From contig JAUCBJ010006660.1 in assembly GCA_032718475.1 (NCBI GenBank), forward strand, positions 41,379 through 105,378: a stretch of 64,000 bases of DNA. Reading direction: 5' to 3'. Shown piece by piece: positions 56,968 through 64,000 of the stretch. The notes under the pieces are model-generated. The model was not told the DNA's origin. It was given only the letters and a program-made list of their open reading frames with translations, and made no database searches. Position 1 is the first letter of the stretch; each line of letters starts with the position of its first letter. This stretch comes from Nemertoderma westbladi (taxonomy: Eukaryota > Xenacoelomorpha > Nemertodermatida > Nemertodermatidae). The translations under genes and the position numbers were made by a program.

Positions 56968-58151
56968 TGTTTGCGCGTTTAGACCTTTAGCAGTTTAACC
57001 TGCCAATTTTAGTTGTCCTTTTGTTTATAAATCGACTTTAGCCTTTTACCAATTACTTAGTGTCCTGAAGTTACATCAGCCGAAGCCAGTCCGTATGCGG
57101 CGTATGACCCACGGTGTGGGAGACTGGATTCGGATTCCTTGGGAAGTATTGCAGTGTAGACCTACTGTATTATTCGATTGATTGCTACTATATAATCTCT
57201 GACAACTATATTTACTTTCGGGGAAATATTAACAGTTCCTTTAGGACATGGCGCTTTAAGTATAAAAACAGAGTTATGACTTATACTAATCACAACTAGA
57301 TGGCCACAGAGTTTCGTAAATAGCGCATTCTTTAGCAGATGCTTTATTAACCTTCACACTACTTCACACGACTTCACACTACTTCACACTACTTTACACT
57401 AGTTTGCACTAATCTGCCGACCATCACTGAATTTGATCATATATAAGGAGGATCGCAACTGACACATGTAGGGATTATGAAATAGCATTTAATTCACACA
57501 AAACCACTATATTTTAAGTCGCAGTTGCTACCGGTAAACTCTATTCCTCTTACCTCAGTAATCAAGAAGATTGAGGGGTTTATGATTATTTATCGATATT
57601 CTCCAAATATAACATCAATATCCATTAATATAACAACAATTAATACTATAAAACAGAAGTAAAATAATGCGGTGAACAGTCAGCATGTGTTACTTATGCA
57701 GTTATGAAATGTGCAAAATGTTCAGTAATATGCAATCAGTGATTCAGAGTGTATCCAGTCATATGAGTTGATGTTACGATGCGGTGATTCAGTTAATAGT
57801 TTTACGTTCTTATAACCAAGGCTATCTGATGTTCCTAGGCCAAAGTCTGAAACTTCCGCACAGAAGCACAGAAATTCTGAGTTGGTTCTGATGCTCAGAA
57901 AATAGTAAACAAAGACCGTAATGCATTGCGCGAGTTTCTATAGGTTTCTATTAGCCGTAAAGTGAAAATTGCTCTGATTGGCTGAATAAGACAGAACAAA
58001 GAACTTCCACGTCCACAAAGAATCAGCTGACAGATTTCGTCATCTTGGTTCTAATTCCTTCCCGTCGCGTAATTGGATAAATTTAGGGCTATTTTAGAGT
58101 ATTCTGCGCATTGCGTAAAAATGACTTGTTATGTCCGCAAAAGCTTTTACA
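56968..58151 (-). mobile_element. Solo LTR related to copies A/B
   Basis: On the minus strand it begins TGTAAAAGCTTTTGCGG and ends AACGCGCAAACA, with shared internal blocks such as TTAATATTTCCCCGAAAGTA (about 57218-57237) and the TTTATAAAC region. 1184 bp, flanked by the 5-bp repeat CTGGG (56963-56967 and 58152-58156). It interrupts the D capsid frame. It contains an ACTTCACACT-type tandem repeat (57353-57410) not present in the A/B LTRs, so it belongs to a diverged subfamily. Formed by LTR-LTR recombination of a once complete element. Confidence 0.88.
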
Positions 58152-58536
58152 CTGGGTGTCCGTATTCCTTGTCTAGGGCCCGCCATGCAGTCGTGAATCC
58201 ACCCTCGATGCCTTGATCCTGCCTCACGATATCGTACGCTGGGCCCCCTGTGTGAACCTGTAAATATTTTAGGCACTCCGCCTGCGTCAGATTCTTAGTT
58301 AATATTTCATTACTGTACATGTGTCGGAATTGCAGGTATTCTTCCGGTCTGCTTCCATCGAATTTAAATGGCTCCACTGGTGGCAGCTCGATCCTGGTCT
58401 TAAGCGCATCTATGAGTGTTGCCATTCCCATCGCCTGTGCTTCCAATGGGTTCGACGGATGCTGTACAGACTCTCCCGTTGTTGGGTGCGGTTCGCCTGT
58501 CGGGCCTGTCGATCTTTTCTGTTTCGGATATATCAT
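58152..58536 (-). pseudogene. Element D gag: capsid N-terminal part
   Basis: Starts MIYPKQKRSTGPTGEP and carries TLIDALKTRIELPPVEPFKF, the typical LPKIxLPxFxG-like entry into the BEL/Pao DUF1759 region, then YLQFRHMYSNEI, ECLKYLQVHTGGPAYDIV and WRALDKEYGHP, where the solo LTR enters. This capsid segment is missing from element C. Confidence 0.8.
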
Positions 58537-58648
58537 TGGGGGTAACGGCCCCCTCCATATCTCTGTATCGCATGATCTATTCTGGTCCGAGGGGTTTGGG
58601 GTTTTTGTTCTCGGTAGAGTGTATTGCTGATATTGTAATGAGGGAATG

Positions 58649-59404
58649 TCACCCTGCCCCCCCCCCCCCCCTCCCCACTGGTGTTATATTTGGTACTGGG
58701 GTTGATGTTAATATATTGGGGCCCACACACCTATCTGCAATAACTCCCCCCTCCCCTGGGGTATATGTTATATCCCTGCATATTACAGTATTATAGTCAT
58801 ACTGGTGTGCAGGTACCGGTATAGGCCTATCTACTTCTTGCCTACCTACCGGTATGTACGCCGCGACTTCCAGATCTAATCCCATTGTTCGCGCTACCCT
58901 ATTGCCTACACCATCTCTTCCAACATGGCCTATAGTATGTGCAGTAAGGCCTACAGTATGTCCTGCAGTCTGCCTGTGTCCCTCTGGACCGGAGTTTAAT
59001 CTTCTCGAATATTCCAAGAAGTCCTCCCCTCGCCCACCGTACTCTCGATCGGCAGCTATATCCTGTCGGGAAGTTTCTCTTCAATCCCCTCTTCTGTCCT
59101 CGTCCTCGTACCGGTACATCCTGTACTCTTCTCCCGGTGTGCGGTATATCTCACCAGGCTGCGTCTCTCCGGGGCGACAGCAATCTCCCGGAGTTCGACC
59201 CCACTGACTCTCTAACTCCATCTCTGCCACCGACGGTTCGCTGTCCATCCTCGCTCTCCGGTTGCTCGTAGCAACGCTTATTCTATTCTCTTCACTTCTT
59301 CTCTCTTCAGTGTAGCGATTCTGCTCATGAGATCTCTCTTCGACCTCCCGGTTAAACTCCACTGTTCTTCTTCCGTCTTCCGACTGGGCTCGTCGCTCGC
59401 CCAC
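58649..59404 (-). pseudogene. Element D gag: Arg/Glu-rich middle part
   Basis: Two overlapping minus-strand frames (59404-59081 and 59017-58649) match a continuous stretch of element C: TVEFNREVEERSHEQ, SVAEMELESQWGRTPGDC, then GHTVGLTAHTI and VPNITPVGRGG. The frame break near 59080 and a run of about 16 C at 58658-58673 show decay. Confidence 0.65.
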
Positions 59405-59585
59405 TCACGGCGTCAACCTCTCTCTCTCTACCCGGTTGGACGCTCCTGGGGATAATCGCAATCCCCCTACTATTCACCGTCGTTGGGTGCCACGGTTCAC
59501 CTAACTCACCCCGCGCACCATCCACCGACGCCTGTTGGACATTCTCTGCCCCCCCCCCCCCCCCTCGCCACTAATCTCTCACGAA

Positions 59586-59908
59586 TTCCGACTTCTAATA
59601 GTGAAAAAAAGTTGTGGACCAATGAAATAAGACTCTAGTACAAAAAAAATTAAAAAAAAAATTTCATCTTTAGGTTCCCCCAGCTCCTTCAAATTTCAAA
59701 AATTTCCAAAATTTCGAAAAAAATCACAATCTTAAAAAATTAAATTTTCCGACTTCTAATAGTGAAAAAAAGTTGTGGACCAATGAAATAAGACTCTAGT
59801 ACAAAAGAAATTAAAAAAAAATTTCTTCTTTAGGTTCCCCCAGCTCCTTCAAATTTAAAAAAATTCCAAAATTTCGAAAAAATTCACAATGTTAAAAAAT
59901 TAAATTTT
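59586..59908. repeat. Two tandem copies of a 161-bp unit
   Basis: TTCCGACTTCTAATAGTGAA at 59586 recurs at 59747. The two units are nearly identical, with small changes such as CATCTTTAGG versus CTTCTTTAGG. Confidence 0.9.
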
Positions 59909-60132
59909 ATTTCTTGTAATACTGTAATAGCTGTTAAAAGTGCTGCTGAAACACAAAATAAATTGTAACAATAAATTTGGACAATCAGTGAGTGTCTATG
60001 AGCTTCCCACAATGCTGTCAATGTTTAGCAAAATGTCAATTATTTCATAGATTAAAATCTATTTAGTTTAGCTAGGAAGCGATTGAGTTATCTGTTTAAT
60101 TGTAGTGCGGGATCTTGATGACCATTCATCCT

Positions 60133-60790
60133 TTATAACACCTTAAAGTCAGATTTCTTGTTGAATTCTTTCATTGTTGCTCTCGCAACGTTTCTGGACC
60201 GGATAAATCGGTCTCGCTCCTGAGGACCACAAACAGATGAAGAAGCTTCTGTGACGTGTTTCACACAGCGCTCAACCGCTTGTGTATGACATGGAAGTGA
60301 CGAGAACTTCTCCTTTGTAATGATATGGAGTTCTGATTCTGGAATATCTTTGGTGAGAGGCGGCTCTGTCCGAAATTCGTTGCCCAAACTTGTCCAATAA
60401 ACAATTTCCGTGTAGTCCATTGCCGCAAAGTTGACTGGTGGAACAATAAACTCACGAATCCCAGATTTATGAGACTCTTGTACTCTTCGAGCTTTGAGAA
60501 TGCGACGGACAGCCAGTTCTTTAATATGAATTCGTTCATCGACAAGCATTGAAACTAATACATATTTTCTGGATGACAGAAGTAGGTATTGCGTTGGACA
60601 GTAGAGTGAATCACATTCTTATAGTCTGTAGGAAGATAGGCTGAGCGTTGTATGATATTAAATATGTGCTTTGGTCCATCCAGAATCGAATTATTTGTCT
60701 TTATATGAAACCAGGTTGTTGCGTAAACATTTATTACAAATGTTGCTAAGACAGAAAGGTTCTCATCTGTATTGATACAGTAGTAGTAGA
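60133..60790 (-). pseudogene. Uncharacterised conserved C-terminal protein, frameshifted
   Basis: A minus-strand frame 60549-60133 reads MLVDERIHIKELAVRRILKA ... DYTEIVYW ... LPCHTQAVERCVKHVTEASS ... RDRFIRSRNVARATMKEFNK. Upstream, after one frameshift near 60550, a second frame (to about 60790) gives VINVYATTWFHIKTNN, DGPKHIFNIIQRS and QRNTYFCHPENMY. The combined order looks like the C-terminal half of an uncharacterised protein I recall as widespread in arthropods and cnidarians, but I cannot name a domain. Its host segment is an insertion, so it may come from an unclassified mobile element or a captured exon. Confidence 0.5.
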
Positions 60791-61381
60791 AACATTATTC
60801 TATTGGCAGTGGTGAGCCACCTGGAGTGAACTAGTTTGCCTGGATTAGATTCAGACAATGCAGCAGATACTTAACCAGATACAACAGATTTGCACATCTG
60901 CAAAAGGTATTTCTGATCAGAACTGAGATCCTTCGAATCAACCTCACTGAGTCTGTGTGAGATTAAACCATTTTAATTTAAAGACCGAATTTATATCAAA
61001 AGTCTTAAAAATATTAACAAATGAGACAATTTGTTTACATTTAAATTTCACTTACTTTCTTTTATTTGTCTATAAATATTATTAATCAATATTAATAAAA
61101 AAAATCAGACATAATCCAGCCTATATGGTGTATTCTCACATTTGGAAAGTCATTCTCATTGAACATTTCTATTGGAATATAATTTAACAACAGGTTTCAA
61201 CTGGCAATCTGCAAGAGCCCGCCCAATTGGTCCACTATAACTCTTGGGTCCAGTTGTGGGACCATCTATAAACTCAAATAAATGCCGTAGCAACAGCTCA
61301 TTGCCATGCAGCAAACAAATTACCCATTGGAGAGGATGGTGTAGCCGCTCCTCGCAACACCGAACACCCTAGTGTCCGTAG

Positions 61382-61412
<31 letters not shown>
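61382..61412. repeat. Poly-C run of 31 nt
   Basis: Longest homopolymer in the window; on the coding strand of element D it is a poly-G run at the place where element C has a Gly-rich gag junction. Confidence 0.9.
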
Positions 61413-61499
61413 ATTCGCCACTTCTTACTTCACTACCTCCTACTTCGCTTCTACGCCCCTCTCTAGTCGACGCACTATCTCTACTCCGGCTGGGTCTGC

Positions 61500-61823
61500 T
61501 CACCCCTGCCTCTCCCTGTGTGACTGCGTGGCCTGTGCAGGCTCCCGTTCGGGTTGACTCACCCCCGCTACTCCCTGCCTAACTACTTGGCCTTGCAGGC
61601 TCCCGTTGGGGTGACTCACCCCCGCTGCTCCCTGCATAACTGCGTGACCTTGCAGGCTCTCGCTGGTCTGACCACCTGTGTCCCCTACATTCGTATTAAT
61701 AGCACCGTTATCAATAATATTGTTATCTAAATTATTTAAATTATTTTGTTCAGAGTTAGGGCTATTATTTGGAATATTTTGTATAATTAAATTAGAATTA
61801 TTTGGATTATTTTGTCCGTTCAA
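61500..61823 (-). pseudogene. Element D gag: Asn-rich segment
   Basis: Minus-strand frame rich in Asn (NPNNSNLIIQNIPNNSPNSE), then NGAINTNVGD and repeats of SLQGHAVMQGAAGVSHP-type, parallel to the GLVGHVV repeats of element C at about 47700-47880. Upstream it reaches 62112 in another frame through low-complexity Asn codons. Confidence 0.65.
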
Positions 61824-62029
61824 ATTAATATTATTTGGATTATTTTGTACGTTTAAATTAATATTATCTGGATTATTTCTATACGTTTAAATTGGTATTA
61901 TTTGGATTATTTTGTACATTTGAATCAAAATTATTATCACCGGGTAAAATATTATTTCCTGCAACAAAAGTTTGATTAGGGTTGTCTACTACGGTACTAT
62001 TAATATTAATCCCTTCTAACGTACTATTA

Positions 62030-62785
62030 TTACCCCCCCCCCCCCCCCCCACCCTTACGGTTACACCAGTCCTGGGTCTGTCGTCCGGTGCCTGTAAGTG
62101 GGGTGTTAACAAACATTTCCATTACTTCTGGCTCCTCGTAAACACTACCCGAACCAGCCTCACTCTCCGATAATCCCAACTTCGCCAGTTCTAACCGGCG
62201 CTTTTGCTTCGCCTGGTATTGCATAAGCCCCCTCAGCCGGGTATGCATATCATCCCGCATACGCTTTCCCGCTCTCTCTCTGTCCTCTCTCAAACTCTGG
62301 TTGACCAATTCTGCCTCCCTCGCCTCCCGCTCTCTATGCTCGTTCGTTTCTCTCTCGACCCTCGCTACCTCTCTCGCCCCTTGCTCTCTACGCTCGCTCT
62401 CTACTTTCGCCTCTCGCTCTTTGCGCTCGTTCTCCACTTTCGCCTCTCGCTCTTTGCGCTCGTTCTCCACTTTCGCCTGTTGCTCTTTGCGCTCGTTCTC
62501 TATTTTCGCCTCCCGCTCCTCGCGCTCTTTCTCTACTTTCGCCTCCCGCTCCTCGCGCTCTTTCTCTACTTTCGCCTCCCGCTCCTCGCGCTCTTTACGC
62601 TCACTCATCTCTCTTTCTTCCCGCTCCCTGCAGTTTCTCGCCACCTTCTCGGCTCTCCCTCTACATTCCCTCGCTAACTCTCTCTCTTTCTCTAATAACG
62701 CGGTTCCCTCGTCCAGTTGCCTCTCCAACTCCTGCTGATCCAGCGCCACAAGGTCTAGTTGACACGCCAGATCTATCTCTAACAC
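62030..62785 (-). pseudogene. Element D gag: coiled-coil segment
   Basis: 251-codon frame with QLDLVALDQQELERQLDEGT followed by about eight tandem units of KVEKEREEREA/KVENERKEREA (62400-62600), a charged coiled coil. It ends in YQAKQKRRLELAKLGLSESE and LTGTGRQTQDWCNRKGG, shared with element C, and runs into a poly-G tract (62033-62050). Confidence 0.7.
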
Positions 62786-62967
62786 CCTTCTTGCTTTTGC
62801 GGAGGATGTAGCGGACTTATCGGTTCTCGACGGACTCCCGTCGCCTCTCTGTCCTACTAACTTTCCCCCGCTTTCTGGGGTTCTCGCTGACCGACGACAC
62901 CGAATCCTCGGGGTTAACCTCGGGTTCGCCGTCGTGCGGGTCCGCCCAACCCACTAACTTAATTCCC

Positions 62968-63396
62968 CTAGCATCCACTAAGTAAGGCCCTACCTACGTA
63001 CACTACCTCAGGCTCCATTACCCCGGACCGCCACAATTCAAACAGTTCCGTGGCGACCCCCCTCGCTCTCTCACTCGCCAGTTCTCCCTGTCCAAAACGG
63101 ACTAAATATCGAAATTGTTTATTCGACTCACCTAGCCTCTGATGTAGTTTAGGCTGGTCTACCTTTCTCCCTTCCTTGGCCTCCTTAAGCAGTTTCTTGG
63201 TGGCGTTGTAGGCCCGTCGTAGCCGATCACTCGTCCCGACATCCTCTTCACCGACTCTGCCTCCTGTCCTCGTCCGGCGTCGTACCAGCGGCCCCACCGT
63301 CGCCGTTCCGGTGGGCCGTCCGTCGCCCTCGGCCTGTGGCTGGCCGGCGACTTTGGTATTGCGTGTCGTACCGTCTCCCCGTGCGGCGTCGCTCAT
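62968..63396 (-). pseudogene. Element D gag: N-terminus
   Basis: ATG at 63396, MSDAARGDGTTRNTKVAGQP, then GDGRPTGTATVGPLVRRRTR, SDRLRRAYNATKKLLKEAKE and ELFELWRSGVMEPEVVYVG, all shared with element C. The frame breaks near 62990 where element C reads on, so D gag is defective here too. Confidence 0.7.
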
Positions 63397-63503
63397 CTCT
63401 CCCTCGTGGATCCGGCGCCCTCCTGTGATCGGCCGCTCATTTTCTTTCTCGCTGTTTTGTCTGCAGTCACAGTTTATTTAGTTGGCAGGTGGAAGTTAAT
63501 GAC

Positions 63504-64000
63504 TGTGACGGGATCGGAGATCCCGACCGGGTTAGAAATGTACTCGTCACCATTCTGCTGAGCAGGCGTGTCACTCGCTTTGGCCGAAGGCCGTTGGGGA
63601 AAACAATAAGAGTTTGGGTTGTTTCTCGTTATTGATTAACATGGGCGATAATAACACGTTGATACTGATAAATGAATATAGCAGAAAATACAAGTTAATT
63701 GTTACCGGTATAGCGGTGGCGGTCATTAACTATGACCGGTCTGCACTGACTGAATAACTCAACTGACCGGTAAAACCAGTAATGTAGGATAATATATGAT
63801 TGATCACACATTGAATATTGGTTTCACCTCCTACTGTACTTTGGCCCTCTACCCAATGGATGCTTTCCTGCTCCTTATCACGTGCTTCCCTCCCCACTAT
63901 TGGCTAATATACTAATTGTCACTTTGGCACTCCCTGCGAGTGTTTCCCCTCCGACTGCTAGCCTCTACTAGCTGTCTTCCCTCCGAGGTGGTTTGACCTC
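63504..64000 (-). repeat. Element D 5' LTR (runs off the window)
   Basis: On the plus strand it starts TGTGACGGGATCGGAGATCC, like the element C LTR start TGTGACGGGATC, with related blocks downstream (the GATTGGTTA/ATTGGCTAAT, CACTCCCTG and GTGTTTCCC parts). At least 497 bp; the outer end lies beyond the window. Minus orientation agrees with the D gag frames. Confidence 0.75.

Larger units (their letters stand above)
59584..61370 (-). mobile_element. Unclassified approximately 1.8-kb insert in element D
   Basis: Alignment with element C (47477-47515) shows D sequence ending at about 59583 and resuming near 61371. The inserted segment is AT-rich, unlike its GC-rich host. It has a tandem 161-bp repeat at one end and a minus-strand coding remnant. 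No target duplication or inverted terminal repeats were identified, so the class is open. Confidence 0.55.
55696..63503 (-). mobile_element. BEL/Pao element D, 5' part
   Basis: Body of element D right of copy B: leader (63397-63503), gag in the order N-terminus, coiled coil, Asn-rich, Arg/Glu-rich, capsid, broken knuckle, and the start of the protease. It hosts the solo LTR, the unclassified insert and copy B. Many frameshifts and stops show it is the oldest and most decayed BEL copy in the window. Confidence 0.8.

Overview
The window is animal (metazoan, very probably invertebrate) nuclear DNA. Protein-coding sequence is sparse, the background is AT-rich, and most of the 64 kb is transposable elements of types that coexist in invertebrate genomes: BEL/Pao LTR retrotransposons, an RTE-like LINE, Penelope-like elements with GIY-YIG endonuclease, a Ty3/gypsy remnant, PIF/Harbinger and TA-target DNA transposons, and foldback elements. 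I cannot name the species. Only one gene looks like a host gene: an intronless SLC6-type neurotransmitter/amino-acid symporter on the minus strand (802-2889).

Layout. 1-9.4 kb: LINE 3' end, SLC6 gene, two foldback elements, a Penelope GIY-YIG remnant, LINE fragments, and a 1.26-kb TA-flanked inverted-repeat element. 9.4-22.7 kb: BEL/Pao copy A (9457-21798, 1228-bp LTRs, 5-bp duplication GGGGT) inserted in a 5'-truncated LINE that keeps its own 11-bp duplication. 22.7-31.1 kb: DNA transposons (a TIR element with a possible transposase tail, a TA MITE, a 3.3-kb TIR element containing a 73-nt tRNA-like sequence, a Harbinger deletion derivative) and a Ty3/gypsy integrase tail. 31.7-33.65 kb: a decayed Penelope-like element, minus strand. 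About 34-64 kb: one nest of BEL/Pao elements. The oldest is minus-strand element D (33.96-36.02 and 55.69->64 kb). It is split by copy B (36025-55690, duplication AGTCC), by a solo LTR (56968-58151, duplication CTGGG) and by an approximately 1.8-kb unclassified insert. Copy B is in turn split by element C (42920-50086, minus strand, 536-bp LTRs, duplication TCTTT).

How the parts work together. A and B are two young copies (LTR divergence about 0.3-0.6% by eye) of a single non-autonomous BEL/Pao lineage. Their long reading frame runs from gag (DUF1759-like capsid, CCHC knuckles) through an aspartic protease, then passes directly to the segment that normally follows RNase H. Reverse transcriptase, RNase H and integrase are absent at the same junction in both copies, so the deletion was present before the copies spread. 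Where an env gene might sit they carry two small overlapping ORFs (331 and 282 codons in copy B); the second has a canonical CX2CX4HX4C knuckle and a basic tail. C and D form a second, GC-rich BEL/Pao family that also lacks polymerase. It carries long tandem arrays of short hairpins (GGTAC..GTACC, GGCAC..GTGCC, GTGGTAT..ATACCAC) between its coding part and 3' LTR. All of these would need a helper element in trans.

The most interesting material is the paired accessory ORFs of A/B, the shared polymerase deletion, and the hairpin arrays of C/D. Family assignments rest on motif recognition by reading, without database searches.
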